Shown in pieces: positions 27,987 to 38,215 of a stretch of DNA of 64,000 bases; position 1 is the first letter of the stretch; each line of letters begins with the position of its first letter. Position numbers and translations under genes: made by a program. The stretch lies in contig WGLP01000002.1 in assembly GCA_016125505.1 (NCBI GenBank), positions 372,001 through 436,000 on the forward strand, written 5' to 3'. The stretch is from Gammaproteobacteria bacterium. Its GTDB lineage: Bacteria; Pseudomonadota; Gammaproteobacteria; UBA6429; Thiohalophilaceae. The notes under the pieces are model-generated. The model was not told the origin of the DNA. It did not search any database and saw only the letters and a list, made by a program, of their open reading frames with translations.

Positions 27987-29504
27987 TTAGTCAGCCGCGG
28001 TCATCGCCGCGGCTGGCGGTTTCGTGGAGTGTGTGTTTTTCATGATAAAGACAAAGGGCGTCATTGCCGCGAAGGCGATGGTGACAAAGATGTAGGCGTC
28101 CAGAAAGCCGATCATCTGTGATTGTTGCGCGAGCACCTTGGCCAGTACGCCGATGGCCTGCGGCGAGTCTACGGTCAGCCCCAACTGGTTCAGGTAGGGT
28201 GACAAGGCATGATTGAAAGGCTGTAACTGGCCGCCGACATTATGCCAGGCGTACTGTGCGTGACTGGTCAATACCGTTGCCACGACGGACACACCAATGC
28301 CAGAGCCAATGGTGCGCAACAGGCTGTACATTCCGGCGGCCTCCGCGGAATACTGCGGCGCGAGTGTGGAGAAGGCCAGGGTCGACAGGGGGATAAACAC
28401 CATGCCCAGGCCCATGCCCTGCAGCAACATGGGGTAGATCACCTGCCAGATGCCCATGACCAGGCTGTATTGCGTCGTCTGATAGGAACCCAGGGTGAAG
28501 ATGCCGATGCCAGTGATGATCAGCCAGCGCGGATCGACGCGATTGATCAACCGTCCTACCAGCATCATGCTGAACATGCTTGCGATGCCGCGGGGCGCCA
28601 GCGTCAGTCCGGTGGTGAGGGTAGGGTAGTTCATCAGGCCTTCGAGCATCAGCGGCTGCAATAACATGGAACCGAACAGGCCCAGGCCGAGAAACCCCAT
28701 CAATAAACTCGCCGTCATGAAATTGCGATCCTTGAAGATCTCCTGACTGAACAGGGCATGGCCCTTGTGCGAACGGGTATGAAAGATGAAACCGATGAAG
28801 CCGACGATGCTCAGATAAGTGACAAACTGGATTACCGGTGAGGCGAACCAGTCATCCTGGGCGCCGCGGTCCAGAACATATTGCAAACCGGCGACGCCCA
28901 TGGCCATCAGGGTCAGGCCCATCCAATCCATGCTGCGTTCACTGCGCGGCGTATCCGGGATGTAACGTAGCACCAGAATGGCAGAGAGTATTCCCACCGG
29001 GAGGTTAATAAAGAAGGTCCAGCGCCAGGACATGTATTCGGTCAGCCAGCCACCCAGTGTCGGACCGAGGATAGGGCCGACCATGACGCCGATGCCCCAG
29101 ATAGCCATGGCCTTGCCGCGTTCGTGCAGTGGGAAAGTGGCGACCATGACGGATTGTGATAGCGGTACCAGCGCCGCACCGCTGATGCCCTGCAACAACC
29201 TGAACGCGACGATTTCACTCAGGCTGGTGGAGAGCCCGCACAGCACCGAGGCGATAACAAAGCCGGTGATACTGAAGAACAAAAACTTTTTCTGACCCAG
29301 GCGCTGGGTAAAAAATCCGGTGAGCGGCATGAAGATCCCGGATGACACCATGTAACTGGTCAGGACCCAGCTGATCTGATCCGGGGTGGCGCTCAGTTCG
29401 CCTTGCATGTGCGGCAGTGCGACATTCACGATGGTGGTGTCGAGCACCTGCATGACGGTGGCGGCCATCACGGCGACGGAAATCAGGAACCGCTGCATGT
29501 TCAT
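27987..29504 (-). CDS. DHA2-family multidrug MFS exporter (EmrB-like)
   Basis: A 505-residue transporter with 14 predicted helices. The DHA2 motif LDTTIVNVALPHMQGEL is at about residues 21-37 and the antiporter motif GxxxGPxxGG (GVMVGPILGPTLGGW) near 145. It is the last of a marR-emrA-emrB operon, 16 bp after the adaptor. Such systems extrude hydrophobic toxins or uncouplers. A TolC-type channel is needed to cross the outer membrane; one is encoded at 12.4 kb but need not be the partner. Confidence 0.92.
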   Translation of the reverse strand: MNMQRFLISVAVMAATVMQVLDTTIVNVALPHMQGELSATPDQISWVLTSYMVSSGIFMPLTGFFTQRLGQKKFLFFSITGFVIASVLCGLSTSLSEIVAFRLLQGISGAALVPLSQSVMVATFPLHERGKAMAIWGIGVMVGPILGPTLGGWLTEYMSWRWTFFINLPVGILSAILVLRYIPDTPRSERSMDWMGLTLMAMGVAGLQYVLDRGAQDDWFASPVIQFVTYLSIVGFIGFIFHTRSHKGHALFSQEIFKDRNFMTASLLMGFLGLGLFGSMLLQPLMLEGLMNYPTLTTGLTLAPRGIASMFSMMLVGRLINRVDPRWLIITGIGIFTLGSYQTTQYSLVMGIWQVIYPMLLQGMGLGMVFIPLSTLAFSTLAPQYSAEAAGMYSLLRTIGSGIGVSVVATVLTSHAQYAWHNVGGQLQPFNHALSPYLNQLGLTVDSPQAIGVLAKVLAQQSQMIGFLDAYIFVTIAFAAMTPFVFIMKNTHSTKPPAAAMTAAD

Positions 29505-29520
29505 GAGCGCGGACTCAGGC

Positions 29521-30564
29521 CTACGGCTTTACCGTATTTGGTAATGTTGAAGTATCGTTCTCGGCAACCTTCTGGTTTTTGGCCTTTGCCGTGGTATCGA
29601 TCGTCACCGTGGTACTGGTGCCCACCAGTAAGGGAAACGCGGGGTCCGGATGATCAATGCGAATGCGCACCGGCACCCGCTGGATCACTTTCACCCAGTT
29701 ACCATTGGCGTTTTGCGGCGGCAGTAACGAGAACACCGAACCGGTGGCGGCGCTGACGTTCTCCACAATGCCGTGGAAAGGGTGATCCGGATACATGTCG
29801 ACGTGAATCGTCGCCGGTTGTCCCGGCCGGATATTTTCCAGTTGAGTCTCCTTGTAATTGGCATCTACCCAGTATTGATTACTGCAGACCAGCACAAAGG
29901 CGTCCTTGTCGGCATTGACCACGTTGCCCGGTTGTAGATTCAGTTCGCTGACCGTACCGGCACAGGCCGCGGCCACGGTGGTGTTATCCAGTTGCCACTG
30001 TGCCTGGTCCAGGCCCGCCTTGGCCTGGACGATGCGATCGTTTTCGTCACCCGGTTTACCCAGTTCCCGATTGGCCTCCTCCAGTTTTGCCTGCGCAACC
30101 TGGAGATTGGCGGCAGCGCTTTTGTAATCCGCTTCGGCGTCGGTCACGCTTTCGGTGGAGATATAATCTTTCCTGGCGAGCCGCTTTGCCCGATCCAGTT
30201 TCGACTTGGCGTTATCCAACAATACCTGGCGGTTATGTACCTCGGCATCCGCTGAGGCCACAGTCGCTTCGGCCTGGGCAACTTCCCGCTTTGCCAGCGC
30301 CAGTTCGGCGTCAGCCTGTTCGAGGGCAAAGCGAAATGGTGTCTGATCGATGCTAAACAACACCTCGTCCTTATGCACGAATTGATGATTGGCGACCGAC
30401 AATGTGGCCACGCGTCCGCTGACACGCGGTGCGACCCGCACGATATTCGCACCGACGTAGGCGTCTTCAGTACTCGGGTGGTGAGTTGCGTATGCCTGAT
30501 AGGTCCAGATCCCTGATGCACCTAACACAATCACGATTACCAGGATGAGTATTCGTTTTTGCAT
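29521..30564 (-). CDS. HlyD-family periplasmic adaptor (EmrA-like)
   Basis: A 347-residue membrane-fusion protein with one N-terminal helix (residues 5-24), a split lipoyl domain (VAPRVSGRVATLSV and TVAAACAGTVSELNLQPGNVV), a long coiled-coil hairpin between them and a beta-barrel region. It links the EmrB-like pump to an outer-membrane channel. The gene sits between marR and emrB with short gaps of 24 and 16 bp. Confidence 0.92.
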   Translation of the reverse strand: MQKRILILVIVIVLGASGIWTYQAYATHHPSTEDAYVGANIVRVAPRVSGRVATLSVANHQFVHKDEVLFSIDQTPFRFALEQADAELALAKREVAQAEATVASADAEVHNRQVLLDNAKSKLDRAKRLARKDYISTESVTDAEADYKSAAANLQVAQAKLEEANRELGKPGDENDRIVQAKAGLDQAQWQLDNTTVAAACAGTVSELNLQPGNVVNADKDAFVLVCSNQYWVDANYKETQLENIRPGQPATIHVDMYPDHPFHGIVENVSAATGSVFSLLPPQNANGNWVKVIQRVPVRIRIDHPDPAFPLLVGTSTTVTIDTTAKAKNQKVAENDTSTLPNTVKP

Positions 30565-30588
30565 GATCCTTTCTCCGTTGCCGGCGCT

Positions 30589-31020
30589 TTAGACGAGACC
30601 GGCCTTCTGTTTAATCTGCTGTAATACCCGCATACAAACTTCAATATCTTCCGGCGGGATGTCCGTTAATAATTCGCTGCGAAGTTTTAGCGCGACCTTG
30701 TTGATTTGCTGAATGATGGCGCGGGATTGTTCGGTCAGGTGCACCGTCTTGGCCCGGCGGTCCGTGGGGGATTCGCGCCGTTCAATCCAGCCGTCTTCGG
30801 TCATCCTGTCCAGGATGCGCACCAGTGTCGGCCCTTCGATGCCCAGCCACTCGGCCAGGGCCTTTTGCACCACACCGTCGCCGCGCTTGGACAGGTGTAA
30901 CAAGACCATCCAGCGTGATTGACTCAACCCCAGCGGGCGCAGGCGCTCGTCCAGTTTGGCACGCCAGCTGCGAGAGACTTCACCGATGGTCATACCCAGT
31001 AATTCACTTGGTGTTGACAT
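30589..31020 (-). CDS. MarR-family transcriptional regulator (EmrR/SlyA-like)
   Basis: A 143-residue winged-helix protein: ALAEWLGIEGPTLVRILDRMTEDGWIERR is the DNA-reading helix region and SPTDRRAKTVHLTE the wing. As first gene of the emrAB operon it probably represses it until a phenolic or similar ligand binds. The upstream stretch 31036-31060 is AT-rich with an imperfect dyad that could be its operator; I do not consider that site established. Confidence 0.9.
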   Translation of the reverse strand: MSTPSELLGMTIGEVSRSWRAKLDERLRPLGLSQSRWMVLLHLSKRGDGVVQKALAEWLGIEGPTLVRILDRMTEDGWIERRESPTDRRAKTVHLTEQSRAIIQQINKVALKLRSELLTDIPPEDIEVCMRVLQQIKQKAGLV

Positions 31021-31254
31021 AAGCCCTTGATGATTACCTTACTAATAGATAGTGTGCTAATTATTATGGTCCTGGCCATAAGGAAGTTCAAGCGCAATGT
31101 CCGGCGTCCACCCCATTTTTTTTTTTGATTTTGTACTCAGCCCTTGACCACTGTTTACTTACAAACAAAGGTAGTGGGCGGGAGTTTGTCGGGGAAAATC
31201 GGGGAATTAACCGGTCTGCAGGTGCTGTGGGAGAAACAGGACGAAGAATCGTCG
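31021..31254. other. Intergenic region with a T-tract between two minus-strand genes
   Basis: About 234 bp between the hybrid-kinase stop and the marR start. It holds a T11 tract near 31121-31132 and GC-rich stretches at 31170-31230. No gene is evident. Confidence 0.35.
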
Positions 31255-32979
<1,725 letters not shown>

Positions 32980-33128
32980 GTAAATTCGTCTGCATGATTT
33001 GATTTAGTAAATATAGTGTATGTACGCCCGGTTGCAAAAACGAGTAAGCAGCAAAAGAGTCTGAGAAATAATGCCCCCCCGGCGGGTGATACGTAGGTGA
33101 CAGGCGCCGGAGATGATAGAATAAATTT

Positions 33129-33863
33129 ATGTTCACGAGTTTACCCCTGCACGAGATAGTCATCTCTGTCGCGATTCTTGCTGCTGCATATACCTTTCGC
33201 GGCGTCACGGGTTTTGGTTCCGGCCTGATTGCGATCCCCTTGCTGACCCTGTTCATGCCACTGACCTTTGTGGTGCCGTGCATCAACGTACTGGATGTCT
33301 CCGCCTCGCTGGTACACGGCTGGCGTCATCGCGAATATACGCAATGGCGGGAGTTGTTACCCGTACTGCCGTTTACCGCCATCGGGGTGATCGTTGCGAT
33401 CTATCTATTGAAGAGCGTGCATCCCGCGCTCATGGTGCATGCCCTGGGTGGCTTTATTCTGTTATTCGCTGTCTACAGCCTGATTGGGCCGGAGTTCAAA
33501 CAACGCTGCAGCCGTAAATGGGCGGGGTTTGCCGGTTCGCTGGGCGGCATGATTGGAACGATGTTTGGCACCGGTGGTCCCTTGTATGTGATCTATTTTC
33601 AGATGCGCGGTCTGCCGAAGAGTATTTTTCGTTCCACTATTGCCACCTTGTTTCTTATTGATGGTGGGATGCGTTTTACCGGATATGTCGGTTCCGGCTT
33701 CTACAACCGGGATATGGTGTTGTGGATCGCCGTCGCCTTTCCCGTCATGGCGCTGGGCTTGTTTATCGGCGGACGCATACACACAGGTATCACGCAACGC
33801 CAGTTTCAGCGCGCGATTGGCGTGTTGCTTGTCATCAGCGGTATCGCCTTGCTGGCAAAGTAA
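33129..33863 (+). CDS. TauE/SafE family membrane transporter
   Basis: A 244-residue protein with seven to eight helices and the TauE/SafE repeats (GVTGFGSGLIAIPLLTLFMP and GFAGSLGGMIGTMFGTGGPLYVIYF). Family members export sulfite, sulfoacetate or related anions; the exact substrate cannot be told. It starts at ATG 33129, divergent from the hybrid kinase. Confidence 0.85.
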   Translation: MFTSLPLHEIVISVAILAAAYTFRGVTGFGSGLIAIPLLTLFMPLTFVVPCINVLDVSASLVHGWRHREYTQWRELLPVLPFTAIGVIVAIYLLKSVHPALMVHALGGFILLFAVYSLIGPEFKQRCSRKWAGFAGSLGGMIGTMFGTGGPLYVIYFQMRGLPKSIFRSTIATLFLIDGGMRFTGYVGSGFYNRDMVLWIAVAFPVMALGLFIGGRIHTGITQRQFQRAIGVLLVISGIALLAK

Positions 33864-33908
33864 TATCCCATCAGCAGCTACATTTGGAGTTTTGATTTAG
33901 CAGGTCTT

Positions 33909-35126
33909 ATGGCCCAACATATTTTTCGATCATTACGTCACCGTAATTTCAGACTGTTTTATCTGGGACAACTGGTTTCGCTTAACGGCACCTGGATGCA
34001 ATCGACGGCGCAGGCCTGGCTGGTCTATCGCCTCACGGGTTCCGGGACATTATTGGGGCTGGTGGCCTCGGCCACTCTGGTGCCGCATTTGATCTTTGCC
34101 GTCTACGGCGGCTGGCTGGCGGATCGCTTTTCGCGACGGCGGCTGATGATCATCGCGCAGATCCTGGCGATGGTGCAGGCGATTGGTCTGGGCGTACTCA
34201 CGGTCGCCGGCTGGGTACAGGCATGGCATATCCTGTTGCTGGCGCTGATGTTGGGCCTGGTACAGGCGATAGAGACACCGGTCCGTCAGTCCTTCATTTC
34301 ACAACTAGTCCCGCGCGAGGATCTGCCCAATGCCATCGCGCTCAATTCCAGCATGTTTCATCTGGCGCGTTTTATCGGTCCGGCCCTCGCCGGCGTCCTG
34401 GTGGCGTGGGTCGGGGAGGGCCCGGTATTTTTGCTTAATGCAGTGACCTTCATCGCTGTCCTGGTCAGCCTGACGTATTTGCGGTTGCCGACAATCCAGC
34501 GTGAACATTCGAAGACAGGGGTGAGCGGGCTGTGGTCCGGTCTGCATTTTGCGCGGGAGCATAACCTGATCCGGACCTTGTTGTTGTTGGTCGCGTCGGT
34601 CAGTCTGTTGGGTTCGGCCATGGTGGTGTTGTTGCCGATCTTCGTTGTCCAGGTGTTTGAACAAGGGCCGAGGACACTAGGGTTGCTGATGGCCATGCTG
34701 GGTGCGGGTTCCCTGAGTGCCGCCTTGCTGCTCGCAGGTCGGCGTGATTTTCGTTTGCTGGAGCGCAGAGTGGCCATCGCCGCGATCAGCATGGCAACCG
34801 GGCTGGTGTTGTTCGCGGCGAATCCCTGGCACACGTTGGCCCTGCCCATCCTGTTTGTCCTTGGCTTTGCCGGCACCACCGTCTTTGCCAGCAGCAATAC
34901 GCTGATTCAACTGGCGGTTCCGGATGAATTGCGGGGCAGGGTGATGGCCTTGTTTACGATTTCATTGCAGGGCATGGTCTCCATCGGACAATTGATCCTG
35001 GGTGCGGCAGCGGATCATATCAGCGTGACCATGGTTATCGCTGGCTGCGGTATCTCCCTGTTTATCCTGGGAGGCATTCTGGCGAGGTTTTTGTATCGCC
35101 TGCCGCTCGCACCAACCACCGCCTGA
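33909..35126 (+). CDS. MFS transporter, EntS-like (MFS_3 family)
   Basis: A 405-residue, 12-helix transporter. The start SLRHRNFRLFYLGQLVSLNGTWMQSTAQAWLVYRLTGSG is characteristic of the MFS_3/EntS group, and WLADRFSRRR is the loop 2-3 motif. Some relatives export siderophores; no siderophore gene is near. The gene starts 45 bp after tauE and may be co-transcribed with it. Confidence 0.85.
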   Translation: MAQHIFRSLRHRNFRLFYLGQLVSLNGTWMQSTAQAWLVYRLTGSGTLLGLVASATLVPHLIFAVYGGWLADRFSRRRLMIIAQILAMVQAIGLGVLTVAGWVQAWHILLLALMLGLVQAIETPVRQSFISQLVPREDLPNAIALNSSMFHLARFIGPALAGVLVAWVGEGPVFLLNAVTFIAVLVSLTYLRLPTIQREHSKTGVSGLWSGLHFAREHNLIRTLLLLVASVSLLGSAMVVLLPIFVVQVFEQGPRTLGLLMAMLGAGSLSAALLLAGRRDFRLLERRVAIAAISMATGLVLFAANPWHTLALPILFVLGFAGTTVFASSNTLIQLAVPDELRGRVMALFTISLQGMVSIGQLILGAAADHISVTMVIAGCGISLFILGGILARFLYRLPLAPTTA

Positions 35127-35195
35127 TGAGACCACAACATGATCTCTGCCGGCAAAGATGTTAGCGTGTACGAATACACCTGATGCGTAAATGAT

Positions 35196-35861
35196 ATGGA
35201 ACGTATTCCGGAACCAGAACTCATGAACGAAACGGCGCAGGCAATTGCCTATGCGCAGGCGGATTTCAGCGAGCCGCATTCGCGCTTTGTCAGTCTGTTC
35301 ATGGAAAAATTCCCGGGCATGCCGGTTGCCGGGACCGTGCTGGATCTGGGCTGCGGGCCGGCCGACATCAGTCGCCGTTTTGCGCGTGCGCACCCGCAAT
35401 CCCGGATTCATGGCATTGATGGCTCAGCCGCGATGTTACAACAGGGGCGTGAATTGAATGCGCACCAGGGCTTGTCGGAGCGGATTGACCTGTTCGAGGT
35501 CTGTTTGCCGGCAGCGGCCTTAGCCTTGCCGCAGTACGATGTTGTAATCAGTAACAGCCTGTTACATCATCTGCACGACCCGACAGTTTTATGGCGCAGT
35601 GTCAAACAGTTCGCGGCACCGGGTGCACCCGTGTTGGTCATGGATCTGTTGCGGCCGCCCACACGGCAAGCCGCCGAGACCATGGTATCGCAATATGCCA
35701 GTGACGAACCGGATATCCTGCGCGCGGATTTTCTGGCCTCACTGTGTGCTGCATTCACGCAAGAGGAAATTGCCATGCAATTGCACGATGCACAACTCGA
35801 CCACTTGCAAACGGCGATCGTCAGTGATCGTCACGTGATTATTTTCGGTCACATGCCATGA
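35196..35861 (+). CDS. Class I SAM-dependent methyltransferase
   Basis: A 221-residue protein with motif I VLDLGCGPADIS near residue 51, an acidic loop IHGIDGSAAML and SNSLLHHLHDP after motif II. It belongs to the Methyltransf_11/25-type fold; the substrate is unknown. The ATG at 35196 is taken as start, but an ATG nine codons on (MNETAQAIAYAQ) is equally plausible. It overlaps the next gene by ATGA. Confidence 0.8.
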   Translation: MERIPEPELMNETAQAIAYAQADFSEPHSRFVSLFMEKFPGMPVAGTVLDLGCGPADISRRFARAHPQSRIHGIDGSAAMLQQGRELNAHQGLSERIDLFEVCLPAAALALPQYDVVISNSLLHHLHDPTVLWRSVKQFAAPGAPVLVMDLLRPPTRQAAETMVSQYASDEPDILRADFLASLCAAFTQEEIAMQLHDAQLDHLQTAIVSDRHVIIFGHMP

Positions 35862-36280
35862 GTGAATTCAGCAATCCGTCGACGGAACAGATCATTACGT
35901 TGTTGCAACAGTGTCAGCGCATTGCGGTGGTGGGTTTGTCACCGAAAAGCAATCGACCCTCCCACGCTGTCGCCCGGGCGATGCAGTCATTTGGCTATAC
36001 CATCGTCCCGGTGCGTCCGGCAGTCGATTCGGTTCTGGGTGAACCGGCCTATCCGGATCTGTACGCGGTGCCTGGCAAGATCGATCTGGTCGATGTATTT
36101 CGTGCGCCCGAGCACGTTGACCCCATTGTCGATGCCTGCATCGACTTGCACGTGCCCGCCCTGTGGCTGCAGGACGGGGTTATCAACGTTGCAGCAGCTC
36201 AGCGAGCGCAGGAGCATGGCATCATGGTGGTCATGGATCGCTGTATCTACCGCGATTACAAACAGTTCATGCCTGCCTGA
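35858..36280 (+). CDS. CoA-binding protein, YccU family
   Basis: A 140-residue Rossmann-fold protein of the CoA_binding_2 family (IAVVGLSPKSNRPSH at 20-34; LWLQDGVINVAAAQRAQEHGIMVVMDRCIYRDY at the end). The family binds CoA in structures, but its physiological role is unclear. It is translationally coupled to the methyltransferase, and its last 14 bases overlap the convergent phosphoribosyltransferase gene. Confidence 0.85.
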   Translation: MSEFSNPSTEQIITLLQQCQRIAVVGLSPKSNRPSHAVARAMQSFGYTIVPVRPAVDSVLGEPAYPDLYAVPGKIDLVDVFRAPEHVDPIVDACIDLHVPALWLQDGVINVAAAQRAQEHGIMVVMDRCIYRDYKQFMPA

Positions 36281-36917
36281 GACCCGACGGCTTCCGGGCC
36301 AGCAGGCGAAAGACGTCCTCCATTACCTTCTTGGAAATACGTAAACCGTGGTCTTGCGCTAAGCGTCGGACCGCCTCCTCCACCTCGGTAGGGACGGGCT
36401 GCATTTTGCGCACCAGTCCGAGTACGTCCTCGGTGATGGCCCAGGGATATGTGATCCAATGCCAGCGCAAGACTTCTTCCGCTAAATAGTCCGGTACCAC
36501 GCGCGAGGTGGTCTTGTGGTGGAGGACGGCAACGCGAACGGTCGTCGGAGCGAAGCCATGCAGATGTTCAAGCGCGAGTTGTAAGGTATCACCGGTATCG
36601 TCGACATCATCCACCAGCAATACCGTCTTAGCGCGAACATCGATATTTAATGGGATCGAAAGCCTGGCCTGTGGCTGAATCTCGGTCCCGGTATAGTGTG
36701 CGATACGGATACCGGTCAGGTCATAAATATCCAGGTAATCACACAACAATCGGGCGGGGACGAAACCTCCGCGTGCAATGGCGATCACAATGTCGGGTTT
36801 AAACCGATCCGCCTGGATCCGCCTCGCCAACCGGCGCGACAGGTCCCGTATCTTCGCCAGGCTCAGGACTTCAATGTTGCGCAGTGTCTGTCCGGGCGTC
36901 ATGTCTCCCGCAATCAC
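36267..36917 (-). CDS. Phosphoribosyltransferase domain protein
   Basis: A 216-residue PRTase-fold protein. The PRPP loop VLLVDDVDDTGDTL lies near residues 97-110, and IVIAIARGGFVPARLL gives the second loop. It resembles xanthine/hypoxanthine-guanine PRTases and their archaeal relatives, but the base specificity is not readable. GTG at 36917 overlaps the upstream stop (GTGA), which argues for this start and for translational coupling to the S30AE-cold-shock fusion. The 3' end overlaps the convergent CoA-binding gene by 14 bases. Confidence 0.82.
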   Translation of the reverse strand: MIAGDMTPGQTLRNIEVLSLAKIRDLSRRLARRIQADRFKPDIVIAIARGGFVPARLLCDYLDIYDLTGIRIAHYTGTEIQPQARLSIPLNIDVRAKTVLLVDDVDDTGDTLQLALEHLHGFAPTTVRVAVLHHKTTSRVVPDYLAEEVLRWHWITYPWAITEDVLGLVRKMQPVPTEVEEAVRRLAQDHGLRISKKVMEDVFRLLARKPSGLRQA

Positions 36918-37483
36918 CTGCTGACGGTGTGATGTTTGCCTTCAATATGCACGGTACTGGCCTGGGGACCTTGATCGCCATTGCTTTCGGTAAAGTGGAC
37001 GCTCATGCCAGGTGCCAACTGGTCAAAATCGGCGTTGATAATGCTGTTGCGATGAAAATAAATTTCCCGGCCATCCGGCGTTTTAATGATTCCGAAATTC
37101 TGTTCTGGATTCAGTACCAGGATCTGCCCATGCGGTTCAGGCTGGTGCAGTTTTACATTACCGTGATAACGCCGGTTGTAGTCTTCCAATTGGCGGCGTG
37201 CGGCATCAAAGGCATCCCGGATCGCAACATAGATATCCTCATGGGCGTGATTTTTGTCCGGCTGGCGTGAAACCGCGATCTCATGACCGGGCAGGGTGAT
37301 GTCAATGTGGATGGAAAATAGCTGTCCTTTATGATGATGTTTGTGCGGGGCTTCAATCACAACCCGGCAACTGGTGATATTGTCGGCGAAGATTTCGAGT
37401 TTCTGGGCCCGTTCCCGAATACTGGCATCTACCGCTTCAGATGGCGGCATGTCGCGATAGGTAATTTGCAGGGGTATTTGCAT
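36914..37483 (-). CDS. Ribosome hibernation (S30AE) domain fused to a cold-shock domain
   Basis: A 189-residue protein. Residues 1-110 match S30AE/HPF-type ribosome hibernation factors (QIPLQITYRDMPPSEAVDASIRERAQKLE start, then HKGQLFSIHIDITLPGHEIAV). Residues 118-182 form a cold-shock-like OB fold (GQILVLNPEQNFGIIKTPDGREIYFHRNSI). The first part would bind in the 30S mRNA channel and the second bind single-stranded RNA. ATG 37483 follows AAGGAGG; a GTG two codons earlier overlaps that site. It is coupled to the PRTase by a GTGA overlap. Confidence 0.85.
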   Translation of the reverse strand: MQIPLQITYRDMPPSEAVDASIRERAQKLEIFADNITSCRVVIEAPHKHHHKGQLFSIHIDITLPGHEIAVSRQPDKNHAHEDIYVAIRDAFDAARRQLEDYNRRYHGNVKLHQPEPHGQILVLNPEQNFGIIKTPDGREIYFHRNSIINADFDQLAPGMSVHFTESNGDQGPQASTVHIEGKHHTVSR

Positions 37484-37623
37484 AGACACCTCCTTTTGGT
37501 GGTTTACTAGCGTAATACGTCAAGGGGCAAATGCGTTGACCTTGATCAAAAGAGTTGAGAACACGCTTAGTGACAAACCATTAAACTGGTGATTGGAAAT
37601 ACCATTAATCCAGGCAGCTCGTG

Positions 37624-37878
37624 ATGCAGCCCATACAGGATTTACTCAACCGCATACGCTGGGACCCGGCATTTGGGCAGGGCCGATTCGAAGTCGCTTT
37701 CCTCGATCACCTGGAACGCGAACTGGTGCGCCTGCCGCTGGCTGCGGTGATTTTTGCCCCGGGCGATCATTATTTCTTTCATTATGTCGACGTGGAGGGG
37801 CTTGCCCACAGCGTGCCGTTCCATCGCATCAAGGCCGTATATAAAAATGGCGAACTGATCTGGCAACGCCGTCATTGA
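37624..37878 (+). CDS. DUF504 / MJ1316-type RNA-end recognition domain protein
   Basis: An 84-residue protein matching the DUF504 (MJ1316) family throughout: LLNRIRWDPAFG at the start and PFHRIKAVYKNGELIWQRR at the end. The family is predicted to recognise RNA ends (cyclic phosphates); this is a prediction, not proven. It is divergent from the S30AE-cold-shock gene. ATG 37624 is used; GTG 37621 immediately precedes it. Confidence 0.82.
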   Translation: MQPIQDLLNRIRWDPAFGQGRFEVAFLDHLERELVRLPLAAVIFAPGDHYFFHYVDVEGLAHSVPFHRIKAVYKNGELIWQRRH

Positions 37879-38045
37879 GCCCGCTGAAATCAGGCTTTGC
37901 TTGCGGCAAACAACCGCAAAAATTCCCTTATCCACCCATCAGAACTCTCAACTACCCAATACCCGAGTGGAGCACTATACTATTCCCGTTTTACGGGTTG
38001 GTCGAAATGGCCATATTTCAATAGGTTAGCTGGGAGGTTGCAGTT

Positions 38046-38153
38046 GTGAGTAGTCAGGATTCCGCTGTTGTACGCACCCTGGGTTATGTGTTCACCGGGT
38101 TGTTCGTCCTGTTTGTGGTGATGATTGCCGTGGCTCGCGCCATTGCATACTAG
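38046..38153 (+). CDS. Small membrane protein of 35 residues
   Basis: A GTG start eight bases after GGAGG (in GGGAGGTTGCAGTT) opens a 35-codon frame. The peptide has a short polar N-terminus (SSQDSAVVRT), one hydrophobic helix of about 20 residues and a short end RAIAY. Such a layout resembles single-helix accessory subunits of membrane complexes. No specific family is recognised. A GC-rich hairpin follows 30 bases later. Confidence 0.6.
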   Translation: MSSQDSAVVRTLGYVFTGLFVLFVVMIAVARAIAY

Positions 38154-38182
38154 GTGCAGGGCTCTGTGTTAAATGTACAGAC

Positions 38183-38199
38183 ACCCCGCCGCCGGCGGG
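38183..38199 (+). terminator. Short GC hairpin after the 35-residue gene
   Basis: CCCCGCC pairs with GGCGGGG around a 3-base loop and is followed by TTGTCGTCTT, which is only weakly T-rich. It may end transcription of the small gene or lie in the leader of the CnoX-like gene. Confidence 0.4.
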
Positions 38200-38215
38200 G
38201 TTGTCGTCTTGGCTT

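Noticed and set aside
31036-31060. MarR operator upstream of the emr operon
   Set aside because: The dyad symmetry is weak when the two halves are compared base by base, so it is not listed as a site.
31121-31132. T-tract as an intrinsic terminator
   Set aside because: No stable GC stem precedes it on either strand at the right distance.
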